From NCBI GenBank assembly GCA_025463605.1, contig JAODAV010000015.1, positions 1 to 64,000 of the forward strand: a stretch of DNA of 64,000 nucleotides, read 5' to 3'. Both the position numbers and the translations under genes were made by a program. The DNA is from Rhodoglobus sp. (GTDB lineage Bacteria > Actinomycetota > Actinomycetes > Actinomycetales > Microbacteriaceae). Below are positions 44,604-53,885 of this stretch, piece by piece; position 1 is the first letter of the stretch; each line of letters starts with the position of its first letter. Under the pieces are notes generated by a model that was not told the DNA's origin, ran no database searches, and saw nothing but the letters and a program-made list of their open reading frames with translations.

Positions 44604-45164
44604 GTGGCGATCACGATGAAGCAACTGCTGTTCCGGCGCGGGGCGCTCGCAGCGCTCATCACGGCGCTCGGTGTCATGGTCGTGCTGCTACTGCTGCCCC
44701 CTCTGCGGGTACTGGTCGCGGGCATCGCCTCGCTGCGCGTCAACCCGGATGCCGCATTCACGCCCCTGCCGGGCGACTTTCTGCTGCACGTGCTGCCGTT
44801 CGGTGTGGGCGTGTTCCTGAGCCTGTGGATCCTGGCTCCCGTCGCGGCGGAACTCACCCTCGGGTTCGTCGTGACTCGATCAGTGCTCGCGGCAGTCGTC
44901 GGCACGATCGTGCTCTTCCTCACGACGATCGCCTTGGGCATCCCGGGCCTCGTGGCACCCGGGTCGGCCTTCTGGCTTCGCGCCGACGGAATCTCGCTCG
45001 ACTTCGTGCCCGTCGGTCGCACCATCCTGCAATCACTGACTTTCTCCCTGCTGTTCTTCCTCGACGCGGTTGCCATCGTCGTGCTGGGAGCGGTTTTCCA
45101 GTGGAACTGGCTGAAGCGGCATCCCCCCGCTTTCGGCGTCGCGGGACTTATTGATGAGGTGTGA
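44604..45164 (+). CDS. Multi-pass membrane protein upstream of the NACHT gene
   Basis: This 186-residue protein has four predicted helices (AALITALGVMVVLLLLPPLR; HVLPFGVGVFLSLWILAPVA; SVLAAVVGTIVLFLTTIALG; SLTFSLLFFLDAVAIVVLGA). The GTG at 44604 is chosen because AGGAG lies 8 nt upstream; an ATG at 44616 is a weaker choice. It ends 43 bp before the TTG of the NACHT gene, so a common transcript is possible. No family was recognised. Confidence 0.75.
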   Translation: MAITMKQLLFRRGALAALITALGVMVVLLLLPPLRVLVAGIASLRVNPDAAFTPLPGDFLLHVLPFGVGVFLSLWILAPVAAELTLGFVVTRSVLAAVVGTIVLFLTTIALGIPGLVAPGSAFWLRADGISLDFVPVGRTILQSLTFSLLFFLDAVAIVVLGAVFQWNWLKRHPPAFGVAGLIDEV

Positions 45165-45207
45165 AACGCTCTCGAAAAGCTAAGCTGGGCTCAACCCGGG
45201 AGGTGCC

Positions 45208-48200
45208 TTGGCGTACTCGTTCGAGATGGGCGGGGCTGCCCGGTTCGCCGATCTCTGCCTTGCGTTGATCGCTCCCGATCACGAAGAAGTCCAACTGCTC
45301 GAACTAGGCCGGCCCGATAGCGGCCGCTACGGATTCGAACGCTTTCCGGATGTCGCGGACAAGGTCGTGCTGCAGGTCGCATTCGAGCCCGCACTCGAGT
45401 CCGACCCCACGGCGAGTGTGCTCGCGCTACTCGATGCCGAGCGTCCCAAGATCCTGGAACTCGAGCGCCGCGGAGCCCTGCGGTACATCTTCGCGACGAA
45501 CCTGCCGCGGCCCGAGGCGGACCCGGAGACGGGGGTCGATACGGTGCAAGCCTGGCTCGCGGTCAACTGTCCTGTGCCTGCAACGTGCCTCTGGCGGGAA
45601 GATGTGGATCGTCGCCTCGATTGGGCTCCGGCGGCTACCAGCCTGCGATTCCCTGAGATCCTCGACCGCCGCAACGCGGTCGCCGGTGTCCTCGCGACGA
45701 TGTTCGCGGGCTCGGGGGAGCAGTCGCTCGAGGCCCTGCTCGAACTCGTCGTCGTGGCCTACCGCCGCAACCTCGGTCTCACGAGGGACGTCTTCGTCGA
45801 CATCCCGCTGCGGGACGACCCCGACACCACTGCGGCTGACCTGCTGCTCTCGGAGGCATCCTCGCCCCAGGCCCCGTGGCGGCTCCTGGAGGGGGAGAGC
45901 GGCAGCGGCAAGTCGACAGTGGCGCGCTACGTCGGCAACGTCCACGCGGCCCGCTTGCTCGATGACACGGCCTATCTCGCCTCGATCCCGCCTGCGCACG
46001 CGCGAACCTCCTTCCGGATTCCGCTGGCAATCGACGCCCGGGACTACGCGGCGCATCTCGATGCGCTGCAGGCCGCCGATCCGAAGCGCGGGCCCGACCG
46101 GAGCCTCGAGGCCTTCGTGGCGGGCATCCTCGACGCCGCCTTACCCCACGCACCATCGATCTCGGCCGTTCGCACGCTGTTCCGTACTGCCCCGTGGTTC
46201 GTCATGCTCGACGGGCTCGACGAACTCGGCGACGCCGAGTTGGGCGCCCGCGTTTCGACCTCGGTGCTGAGGGCGCTCGCCGCACTCGGCAAGTCGGGCG
46301 CGGACATCCAGTGCCTCGTCGTCACGCGACCCTCCGTGCCGGGCTCCATCCCGAGCCGCGAGCGTTCACTGCTGTCGCCCATCGAGCTCGGCCCGCTCGC
46401 CGGTGCAGGAATCGCCGAGTTGACCGAGCGGTGGCTGGCGAGTCGCGGGCTCACGCCGCAGCGCGCCGCGCCCGTGACCGAGACGTTCGCGCTTCTCCTC
46501 GAATCGCCGTCGTATCGCGACCTCGCAGGCAACCCGATGCACTTGCGCACTCTCCTCGAACTCGCGCTGGTCGATGGCGCCGCCGTTCCCGATCGTCGCA
46601 GCCAGTTGTTCCAGGCGCACGCACGCGGGTCGATCGACGGCGACGAGCTTGCCCTCACAGAGCTCCGCGTGCGCCGCCATCTCGTCCGCGAATTCGCGGG
46701 GTTCGTCGCCTGGACCCTGCACCGGGATGCGCAGACTCCGGCGAGCGCGTTCGGTGCCACGATCGACGGGCTCACGGCCATCGCGACTGACTTCGTCGAC
46801 GCGCACAACCATCCCGCGCACGTCGTCGGTGCGCTGGTCGCAGCGCTGCAGCGCCTGCCGTACGTCGAGCAGAGCGCCGAGGGGCTCGTGCGCTTCCGCG
46901 ACCAGGCGGTGCGGGAGTTTCTCTGCGCGCAGTACCTGCTCGAATCAGAACCTGCGGATGCCCGATCCGCGCGCCTGGCCCGGCTCGTGGGTCGACCGCA
47001 CTGGGCAAACGTCGCGAGGTTCTTCGCCGGCCTGTACTCGGACGGCGACTTGGATGCGCTCGTCGACGACATCATCGCGCTCATCGCCGACGAGGCCCCG
47101 GCGGTGTCATTGCATGCCCGCGAACTCGGGCACGCCATCCTCACCGATCGCGTGATGCGCAGCCGGCCGCGGACCCAGGGCAGGCTCGTGCACGCCGTCT
47201 TCGGAGGGGCGGGGGTCGAGCTTGCAGCCCGCCGCCCCTATGGAAGGGCACCGTTCGCACTCGCTCCCGACTGCGGCCGCGAGGAACTGCGCGACCTGCT
47301 CATGGCAGACTACGTGCGCGACCCTTCGGGCCACATGCGCGAGTCGGTCGCACAGCTGCTCGAGGCGAATGGCGGCCCTGACCTCGTTGCGGAATTCACC
47401 GCGCACGCAGAGGTGGCGACGGGTCAGTCGCGCACGGAGCGGCTTTCTGCGATGTTCCGCTGCGGGGCCCACCGTCACGTGACGGCTGATCGGCTTGAGT
47501 CGCTCATCTACGACGACCAGCCGCAGCCTAAGGAGCTATACCTCCGCCTGACGGCGCTGATCGATGCAGGCACCACCGCCTTCTCGGTTTCGCCGCGCAT
47601 GAGTGCCGATCTGATCGAGCAGCTGCTCAAGTGGGGAGCGACAAGGTCAGCGGGAAATCCCTCACGCATCGCCTCGTTCGCCACAGTGGTCGCGGATGGA
47701 AAGAACACCGTGGCGGTGATCGAGGGTCTGGCGTTCGCGCGAGACTACGACAGCGCGGCAATCGCGATCGAAGCGATCCGCACCGAGTTCGGCGACACGT
47801 GGGCGACGTTCGCGCTCGCGGCCGCTGCGGCGGGCATCCCGCGCCACTCCAATGTCGGAGCCGTGGAGAAGTCGCTAATGGACCCGGCGCTGCCGCTGTG
47901 CGATCGCGCCTTGGCCGCACGGTTCTGGCGAGGCAGGTCCGCGTGGTGGGCGGAGGAACTTGCCGGCGCCACCAGCACGCCGGAGCGGATGTTCTGGGCC
48001 GTCGTGCTCGCTGCCTGGGGCAGTGCCAGCCATGTGACCGACCACCTCGAGGCGCTCGACGCCGCTCTCGCGGCCCTGGACGGGGACGAGTACCTCCTCG
48101 TGGTTTCGGCCACACAGACCGCTCTGCGGGGCCGCGAGGTTCACGGGGGTCGGCCCAGGCCGGCAGTGCCGATCGACAGGGTGAGCGATCGAGCGGCGAT

Positions 48201-48570
48201 CCTGGTCGCGATCGCCTTCTCGTCTGACGAACTGCGCCCGGTCGACCCCGATCGGGCGGGAGCGCTCATCGCCCGCGTCGCCGAGCGCACCGTCGTCGCA
48301 GAGCGGATGCGCGCATTCCAGTCGTGGGCCGGATTGAGCGAGCAAGACGGCCTCGAGTGGGCGGACGTGTTCGCCGAAGCGGCGCGACTCGATTCAGAGC
48401 TCCCCGATGGGGTCGCGGCGCGCGTCTCATCAGACCCGATGCCGCCGGCCGCCGTCGCACGGGTACTCCGCTCGCCCGAACGCTACCCCGGTGTGCTCGT
48501 CACGCACGGGATCCTGAGCGCCGAGGCAGCCGACCGTGCCGTCGACACAGTCGTTGGCGAACCGGTCTAG
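45208..48570 (+). CDS. NACHT-type STAND NTPase with degenerate nuclease-like N-terminus
   Basis: This 1120-residue protein has Walker A GESGSGKST (229-237) and a NACHT-type Walker B, FVMLDGLDELG (331-341; D335, D338, E339), followed by VVTRP, the sensor-like Arg. The first 150 residues resemble a PD-(D/E)xK-type domain fused to STAND proteins (GRPDSGRYGFERF; VVLQVAFEP; FATNLP; LWREDVDRRLDW). The usual Asp and Lys positions appear to be Y41 and A58, so the nuclease may be dead. The region after about residue 420 is helical, with no obvious sequence repeat. The TTG start has GGAGG 5 nt upstream. The stop overlaps the tadC stop (CTAG). Many such proteins act in anti-phage defence; that role here is inferred. 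Confidence 0.82.
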   Translation: MAYSFEMGGAARFADLCLALIAPDHEEVQLLELGRPDSGRYGFERFPDVADKVVLQVAFEPALESDPTASVLALLDAERPKILELERRGALRYIFATNLPRPEADPETGVDTVQAWLAVNCPVPATCLWREDVDRRLDWAPAATSLRFPEILDRRNAVAGVLATMFAGSGEQSLEALLELVVVAYRRNLGLTRDVFVDIPLRDDPDTTAADLLLSEASSPQAPWRLLEGESGSGKSTVARYVGNVHAARLLDDTAYLASIPPAHARTSFRIPLAIDARDYAAHLDALQAADPKRGPDRSLEAFVAGILDAALPHAPSISAVRTLFRTAPWFVMLDGLDELGDAELGARVSTSVLRALAALGKSGADIQCLVVTRPSVPGSIPSRERSLLSPIELGPLAGAGIAELTERWLASRGLTPQRAAPVTETFALLLESPSYRDLAGNPMHLRTLLELALVDGAAVPDRRSQLFQAHARGSIDGDELALTELRVRRHLVREFAGFVAWTLHRDAQTPASAFGATIDGLTAIATDFVDAHNHPAHVVGALVAALQRLPYVEQSAEGLVRFRDQAVREFLCAQYLLESEPADARSARLARLVGRPHWANVARFFAGLYSDGDLDALVDDIIALIADEAPAVSLHARELGHAILTDRVMRSRPRTQGRLVHAVFGGAGVELAARRPYGRAPFALAPDCGREELRDLLMADYVRDPSGHMRESVAQLLEANGGPDLVAEFTAHAEVATGQSRTERLSAMFRCGAHRHVTADRLESLIYDDQPQPKELYLRLTALIDAGTTAFSVSPRMSADLIEQLLKWGATRSAGNPSRIASFATVVADGKNTVAVIEGLAFARDYDSAAIAIEAIRTEFGDTWATFALAAAAAGIPRHSNVGAVEKSLMDPALPLCDRALAARFWRGRSAWWAEELAGATSTPERMFWAVVLAAWGSASHVTDHLEALDAALAALDGDEYLLVVSATQTALRGREVHGGRPRPAVPIDRVSDRAAILVAIAFSSDELRPVDPDRAGALIARVAERTVVAERMRAFQSWAGLSEQDGLEWADVFAEAARLDSELPDGVAARVSSDPMPPAAVARVLRSPERYPGVLVTHGILSAEAADRAVDTVVGEPV

Positions 48571-49439
48571 AAGAACGCTTCGAAGATGGATATGCCCGCG
48601 GGGGTAAGCAGAACGATGAATAGCACCGGCAGTATGCAGAAAATGAGCGGGAAGATCACCTTCACGGGAACCTGCATTGCCTTTTCCTCCGCGCGCTGAC
48701 GGCGCTTGAGACGCATCTCACTCGCCTGCACTCGCAGCACGTCCGCAATCGCAATTCCGTATATGTCCGCCTGTGTGACGGCGCGCGTGAACCGCCGCAG
48801 ATCGACGGACGATGTGCGCGCCGCGAGCGCTTCATAGGCGTCCCTGCGGGTGCGGCCGATGCTCATGTCCTGCAGGGTACGGATGAGCTCTTCCGCGAGC
48901 GGGCCGCTGCCGTTCTGCCCCGCCTTAGCCATCGCCGCTTCGAAGCCCAGCCCGGCCTCGACTGAGATGGTCATTTGGTCGAGGGTGTCGGGGAGTGCCA
49001 GCTGGATCTTCTCCTGCCGTTCGAGTGCCCGGCTCCAGATGAGCAACTCCGGTACGAAGAACGCGAGCAGCGTCGAGAAGATGCCGAGCCCGATGCGAAG
49101 CGGCACGGGATCCATGCTTGCGAACCAATAGGCTGCCAGCGCGATCGGGACGGCGAGCATGGGTTTCGCGAGGATGATCTTGTCGACGGTCCAGCCGACA
49201 GGTCGCCCCGCGAGCATGATGTTTCGCTCGATCATGCCGATGTAGCCCTTGGGGAGTGCCCCGGTCAACGCCTCGCCTCCTGCGCGCTTCGCCTTCGGCG
49301 AGGGCGCAGCAGGGGGACCGTCAGGCATGGGAGTGACTGCGGGAGCTGTGCGTTGGCGACCGCCGCCGATCAGGATGCCGACGACAGCCGCAATGCCTCC
49401 GGCGACGGCAACACAGGCGAGGATGACGATGAGTGACAT
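48567..49439 (-). CDS. tadC: Tad/Flp pilus platform protein TadC (type II secretion F family)
   Basis: This 290-residue inner-membrane protein has an N-terminal helix, a cytoplasmic T2SSF domain (SVEAGLGFEAAMAKAGQNGSG; ELIRTLQDMSIGRTRRDAYE) and a C-terminal hairpin (KVIFPLIFCILPVLFIVLL). It pairs with TadB to form the platform that turns with TadA. It is the last gene of the minus-strand tad operon. It lies 8 bp after tadB and ends convergently with the NACHT gene with a 4-bp overlap. Confidence 0.92.
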   Translation of the reverse strand: MSLIVILACVAVAGGIAAVVGILIGGGRQRTAPAVTPMPDGPPAAPSPKAKRAGGEALTGALPKGYIGMIERNIMLAGRPVGWTVDKIILAKPMLAVPIALAAYWFASMDPVPLRIGLGIFSTLLAFFVPELLIWSRALERQEKIQLALPDTLDQMTISVEAGLGFEAAMAKAGQNGSGPLAEELIRTLQDMSIGRTRRDAYEALAARTSSVDLRRFTRAVTQADIYGIAIADVLRVQASEMRLKRRQRAEEKAMQVPVKVIFPLIFCILPVLFIVLLTPAGISIFEAFF

Positions 49440-49447
49440 GGCGGCGC

Positions 49448-50410
49448 TTAGAACTTCACCTTGACAACGACAGACAACCAGAACGCGCCGACGATCAGCA
49501 GAACGATGGCAAGAGCAAGGGCAATTACGCCGATTATGTGGGTGAAGAAGCCCTGGAAGTAGCCCGGTTGCGTGAAGTACAGGAAAGCGAACACCCCAAT
49601 GGGGAGGGCGATGAGTACCAGCGCGGAAATGCGGCCCTCGGCGCTGAGCGCCTTCACCTGTCGGCGAATCTGATTACGTTCGCGGATGGTCGCTCCCACC
49701 TGGTCGAAGACGTCAGAGAGATTGCCACCGACTTCACGGTTGATCGCGATAGCTTGCGCCACCCACTCGAAGTCGAGACTGCGCATTCGTGCTGCGGTGC
49801 TGGCGAGCGCGTCGCCCAGGTCGCGACCGATTCTCGATTCGTTAATGACACGGGCGAGTTCCTCGCTCGTCGGCGCGTCGATCTCCTTCGAAACAGCGTC
49901 GATCGAGCGAAGTAGGCTGTGGCCGGCACGCAGGCTGCCGGCGAGAAGCGTCAGCGTGTCATCCAGCTGATCGCCGAACTTGGCTCGACGGCTTGAGGTG
50001 CGAACGCTGAGAAGGATTTTTGCGCCGAGCGGGGCCAGGGCGGCAAACAGCGGGATGAGCAGAATGCTCCAGAGCGTGAACCCCCCGACGAGCACCCCGA
50101 GCGCCCCGAGTACGACGCTGGCGCACACGACCATGAGCACGAACGACGAAGGGGCAAGCCTGATGCTGGCTTCCTCGAGTTCAACGGCGCCGAACAAGGG
50201 CTGGCCACGCTTGCTCATGACGGTGTCGATCGCGTGGACCGTGCGATCAGTGACTTTCGTGATCGTCGAAACGTGCACCGCCCCGGGCGCCCGGCGGCGT
50301 TCCAGAGGGACCTTGGGAGGCGGCGGGGCGATGACGAGGAACACGACGACGAATAGCGCGACCAACCCGAAGGCGACCCCGGCGTAGAGAAGGACATCGG
50401 TAGCGTTCAT
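49448..50410 (-). CDS. tadB: Tad/Flp pilus platform protein TadB (type II secretion F family)
   Basis: This 320-residue protein has a similar T2SSF layout: an N-terminal hydrophobic helix (VLLYAGVAFGLVALFVVVFL), another pair near the middle (VCASVVLGALGVLVGGFTLW), a T2SSF core (LLAGSLRAGHSLLRSIDAVS; AINREVGGNLSDVFDQVGAT) and C-terminal helices (FLYFTQPGYFQGFFTHIIG). It overlaps tadA by 4 bp (ATGA). Together with TadC it anchors the pilus motor in the inner membrane. Confidence 0.93.
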   Translation of the reverse strand: MNATDVLLYAGVAFGLVALFVVVFLVIAPPPPKVPLERRRAPGAVHVSTITKVTDRTVHAIDTVMSKRGQPLFGAVELEEASIRLAPSSFVLMVVCASVVLGALGVLVGGFTLWSILLIPLFAALAPLGAKILLSVRTSSRRAKFGDQLDDTLTLLAGSLRAGHSLLRSIDAVSKEIDAPTSEELARVINESRIGRDLGDALASTAARMRSLDFEWVAQAIAINREVGGNLSDVFDQVGATIRERNQIRRQVKALSAEGRISALVLIALPIGVFAFLYFTQPGYFQGFFTHIIGVIALALAIVLLIVGAFWLSVVVKVKF

Positions 50411-51885
50411 CTGGCACCGCGGGTGGTGAGAGGGGCGCTGAAGATCGAAGGAGACAGGGGAATGCCGAGATCGCGGAACCGGTCGGCGAACCTCGGCCGC
50501 ACCCCGGTGGCGACCGCATGTCCGAGAAAGCGCCCGTTGTCGTCGACGCCCGCGGAGTAGTCGAACGCGAACGCCTCCTGGAGGGTGACTATGTCGCCTT
50601 CCATTCCCTGCACCTCGGTGATGTGGGTGATGCGGCGGGTACCGTCGCGAAGGCGGCTGATCTGCACGATCACGTCGATAGCAGACGCGATCTGCTCGCG
50701 CACTGCGCGCAGCGGCAGGTCCATGCCAGCCATGAGCACGAGTGTCTCCATACGTGCAATGGCGTCTCGAGGAGCGTTGGCGTGCACTGTGGAGATCGAG
50801 CCTTCGTGACCGGTATTCATGGCTTGCAGCATGTCCAGGGTCTCACCACCGCGACACTCGCCGATGATAATGCGGTCGGGTCGCATGCGAAGCGAGTTGC
50901 GCACGAGATCGCGAATGGTGATCTCGCCCTTGCCTTCAATATTTGAAGGGCGAGATTCGAGTCGCACCACGTGAACCTGCTGAAGCTGCAACTCCACCGC
51001 GTCCTCGATGGTGACGATGCGCTCTTCTTCGGGAATGAAGCCGCTCAGCACGTTGAGCAGGGTGGTCTTGCCGGTGCCTGTACCACCCGACACGATGATG
51101 TTGAGTCGAGCGAGCACACAGGCCTCGAGCATCGCAGCCATGTCCTGGGTGAGAGTACCGAACGACATAAGGTCCGATACAGTGAGCGGCTCTCTCGAGA
51201 ACTTCCGGATCGTGAGTGAGGAGCCATTGACAGCGAGCGGAGGAATAATCGCGTTGACGCGCGAGCCGTCAGGGAGCCGGGCGTCGACGAGCGGCGACGA
51301 CTCGTCGATGCGTCGTCCAACCTTGGACACGATTCTCTCGATAACGCGCCGCAATTGGGCTTCACTTGTGAACCGCGATCCGCTGAGTGTGAGATGGCCG
51401 TCGCGCTCGACATACACCTGGTCGGGACCGTTGACCATGATCTCCGTGACGCTTGGATCGTCCAGTAGCAATTCGAGTGGCCCGAAGCCGAGGACGTCTG
51501 CGCCGATCTCCTTGATGAGGTTTGCGCGTTCCCCGGAGCTCAGCGGAACCTGCTCCTCGGTGACGATTTGTAGCAGTTCGGACCGTGCGTACGCGTGCAG
51601 TCGCTCCTCAGACAGGCTGGAGTCGTTGAGGCGCGAGCTGATACGTTCGAACAGCTGCTGTGCGGCGCGCTCCTTCAGGTCGGCTAGCGCATCGCGTGCA
51701 CCGGCTGCGGCGCGGGGTTCGACCGGCGCGCGAGTGGCTGGCGTCGCTGGGCGCGCGACGGGAGGAGCGGGCGCTGGCTCGATTGGGGTGACGGCAGCCG
51801 GTGCGACTGGTGCCTGCGCGGGTTCAGCCGTGGGTGACGCCGCGGGAACCCCGCGGGCCGCATCGATACGATCGGTAAGTTTCAT
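50407..51885 (-). CDS. tadA: Tad pilus assembly ATPase TadA/CpaF
   Basis: This 492-residue hexameric secretion ATPase powers Flp pilus assembly. The Walker A is [14 protein letters not shown], the Asp box is [13 protein letters not shown], and the His-containing segment is [20 protein letters not shown]. The Pro/Ala-rich N-terminus (about residues 12-60) is probably disordered; the conserved N-terminal domain starts after it ([17 protein letters not shown]). It overlaps the upstream tadZ-like gene and the downstream tadB gene by 4 bp each, indicating tight coupling. Confidence 0.95.
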   Translation of the reverse strand: MKLTDRIDAARGVPAASPTAEPAQAPVAPAAVTPIEPAPAPPVARPATPATRAPVEPRAAAGARDALADLKERAAQQLFERISSRLNDSSLSEERLHAYARSELLQIVTEEQVPLSSGERANLIKEIGADVLGFGPLELLLDDPSVTEIMVNGPDQVYVERDGHLTLSGSRFTSEAQLRRVIERIVSKVGRRIDESSPLVDARLPDGSRVNAIIPPLAVNGSSLTIRKFSREPLTVSDLMSFGTLTQDMAAMLEACVLARLNIIVSGGTGTGKTTLLNVLSGFIPEEERIVTIEDAVELQLQQVHVVRLESRPSNIEGKGEITIRDLVRNSLRMRPDRIIIGECRGGETLDMLQAMNTGHEGSISTVHANAPRDAIARMETLVLMAGMDLPLRAVREQIASAIDVIVQISRLRDGTRRITHITEVQGMEGDIVTLQEAFAFDYSAGVDDNGRFLGHAVATGVRPRFADRFRDLGIPLSPSIFSAPLTTRGAR

Positions 51886-53162
51886 GCCACGCCTTTCGTT
51901 CGTATGGCAGGCATTGATCGGCCGGCCGGCAGCCCGCCAATACGTGAGATGAGTTCGAGAATGGCCTTAGAAGCCGGGTCTCTCGGACTATCGGCAATGA
52001 TTGGCACTCCGCGATTGGTCGAAAGCGGAACGGCTTTCGAACGCGGGATGATCACGTCGACAGATGCACCGATGGTCTCCTCCGCGTCTCGTCGGTTGAG
52101 CCCGCTGGTCTTGTCGGCTAGGTTCAGCACGATGTGTCGCGATGTCGGTGTTAAACCGATGCTGTTCAGCACGGCGAGTTCCTTACGCAGGGCGCGGAGA
52201 TTGGGCACTGCGAGGCTGCACAACATGACGGCGTCGGTGGCCTGTTCGATGGCCGCCAGGGCATGTTCGCCCAGGCCCGGCGTGGTGTCGATAATGACGT
52301 AGCGGAACACATCGGCGAGCTGGTGGATGAGGTGGGTGAGCTGCTCTCCGTTCACCCTGTCACCATCCGCGGGGGAGTCCGCGCCACCGATCACGTAGAA
52401 GCCTGCGGGGTGGGGCGTAAGGAAGGTCTTGAGCACCATCGTGTCGCGCGCGGCCAGTCCGCTGACCATATCAGGCAGCGTATGGGCCGGATTGAGACCG
52501 AGAACCGTTGCCACATCGCCGAACTGAACGTCCGCATCGACGAGTACTACCGAGTCGCGTGCGACCCTGGCCAGCCCGAGTGCCAGGTTCGTCGCGATGG
52601 TCGTCTTGCCGAGCCCCCCCTTCGGCGAGATTACGGCGATCACCTGTCTGCGCCCCTCGATGTCCCCGCCGCCGATCTCCGGAAGAATCGACTCGTCGGC
52701 GCCGCCGGTCTGAAGATCTGAAATATCGGTCGGAACATCGTCGGAGACGATTTCGTCATCGGGACCCGACGGATGATCTGAGTGCGACTCGCCGCTCGCT
52801 TGAGCTCCCAAGCGCGACACCAGGCCGAGCACATCGTCGTCGGTGGCTGCCGGACTGATGACGGCGTTCGCCCCGATATCGTCCAGCCAACCGTCGATTG
52901 CAGCCGTGTTCTCATGCACGAGCACGATTGCGACCCCAGGGTAGCGTTCGCGCAGTCCCGTCGAAAGCTCGTGCGACGTCTCGAAACTGAGGTAGGGACC
53001 CACGAACACGACGTCGGGCTGCGCATCGGCGATGTGGTTGAAGAAGACCTCAGTGCCGAACGTGAGGAACGCCCCCATGACGCTCGTCAGCTGCGCTCCG
53101 AGCAACCCCTGCAGGCGCAGTTCGTACTCGTGGCTGCGACTGATGAGCAGTACCTCGGTCAT
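51882..53162 (-). CDS. TadZ/CpaE-type ParA/MinD ATPase
   Basis: This 426-residue protein has an N-terminal receiver-like domain (residues 1-125; LISRSHEYELRLQGLLGAQL), an acidic linker, and a MinD/ParA ATPase from about 165 (deviant Walker A SPKGGLGKTTIATNLALG; ILPEIGG precedes it). TadZ/CpaE localises the pilus machinery at a cell site. DVQFGDVATVLGL and VIIDTTPGLGEHAL are Walker A' and B. It overlaps tadA and cpaB by 4 bp. The receiver's phosphoacceptor seems degenerate, as is usual in TadZ. Confidence 0.92.
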   Translation of the reverse strand: MTEVLLISRSHEYELRLQGLLGAQLTSVMGAFLTFGTEVFFNHIADAQPDVVFVGPYLSFETSHELSTGLRERYPGVAIVLVHENTAAIDGWLDDIGANAVISPAATDDDVLGLVSRLGAQASGESHSDHPSGPDDEIVSDDVPTDISDLQTGGADESILPEIGGGDIEGRRQVIAVISPKGGLGKTTIATNLALGLARVARDSVVLVDADVQFGDVATVLGLNPAHTLPDMVSGLAARDTMVLKTFLTPHPAGFYVIGGADSPADGDRVNGEQLTHLIHQLADVFRYVIIDTTPGLGEHALAAIEQATDAVMLCSLAVPNLRALRKELAVLNSIGLTPTSRHIVLNLADKTSGLNRRDAEETIGASVDVIIPRSKAVPLSTNRGVPIIADSPRDPASKAILELISRIGGLPAGRSMPAIRTKGVA

Positions 53163-53875
53163 TGGAAGACAGTCATCCAGTCCACCGTTCGACCGCCGCT
53201 TTCATCCGCGGACTCGGGCTCGAGGGTGAGCCAGACCCAACCGAATTGCTGTGTCCAGGCAACGACTTCGACTTGCGGGGTCGTCAACGCGAGCGTGACC
53301 ATGAGAGCTTCGACCGGCTCCCCGTTGGGCTGGCCCTCGTCGGCCACGATCGCTGTACCGCTTTGAACGGACAGCACGAGCACCTTGTGGTAGCTCTGTC
53401 GTGAGTATTCGGTCTCGCTTAGCTGAGCTGTACTGACGACTCCAACTGTGTCCCCAGCCTGAACGGTGCCCCCAACGACGCGCTCCACGGGGAGTGCGAT
53501 GGTCAGGGCCTGCATGTTCTCGGGTAGAGGTACCTCTCCTCGCGACGCGATCTCCGCGGGGTCGATCCATCGCGCCATGATCAACTGCTCACCCGGCTGA
53601 AGGATCACGTCAGCCTGTAGCCCCCTGAGTTCGCGAAGGTTCGTGACCCTGTCTGGCACTGCCGCAATCGCCGGGATCTCCCGCACCGCGATGTATTGCT
53701 CGATGTTTTCGCCGCTCGTGCCCGCCGGAACCTCGTCCTCTACGACATACACTCGCACGATCTCAGCGCCATTGGCAGCTCGGATGTCTGCGGTACGCAC
53801 ATAGTTGAAGAGCACAATCGTGCCGATGGCGGCCAGCACGATCGCGACGATCGCACCGATGATTCGAGTTTTGAT
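53159..53875 (-). CDS. cpaB: Flp pilus assembly protein CpaB, apparent non-ATG start
   Basis: This 238-residue protein has an N-terminal membrane helix (IIGAIVAIVLAAIGTIVLF) and a SAF/RcpC domain (YVVEDEVPAGTSGENIEQYI; LPVERVVGGTVQAGDTVGVV). CpaB probably guides the pilus through the envelope. The family usually begins MKTRII, but here the codon is ATC (IKTRII at 53875-53873), 10 nt after the TadG stop, with GGGGG just upstream. No ATG, GTG or TTG is available at a sensible site; the next upstream start would give a long overlap with the TadG-like gene in another frame. Initiation at ATC, or a sequence error, is likely. It overlaps tadZ by 4 bp. Confidence 0.78.
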   Translation of the reverse strand: MKTRIIGAIVAIVLAAIGTIVLFNYVRTADIRAANGAEIVRVYVVEDEVPAGTSGENIEQYIAVREIPAIAAVPDRVTNLRELRGLQADVILQPGEQLIMARWIDPAEIASRGEVPLPENMQALTIALPVERVVGGTVQAGDTVGVVSTAQLSETEYSRQSYHKVLVLSVQSGTAIVADEGQPNGEPVEALMVTLALTTPQVEVVAWTQQFGWVWLTLEPESADESGGRTVDWMTVFQ

Positions 53876-53885
53876 GACGTCCCCC

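Noticed and set aside
45208-48570. Recently acquired genomic island around the NACHT gene
   Set aside because: No tRNA, integrase, direct repeats or obvious base-composition shift is visible at the edges; only comparison with other strains could show insertion.
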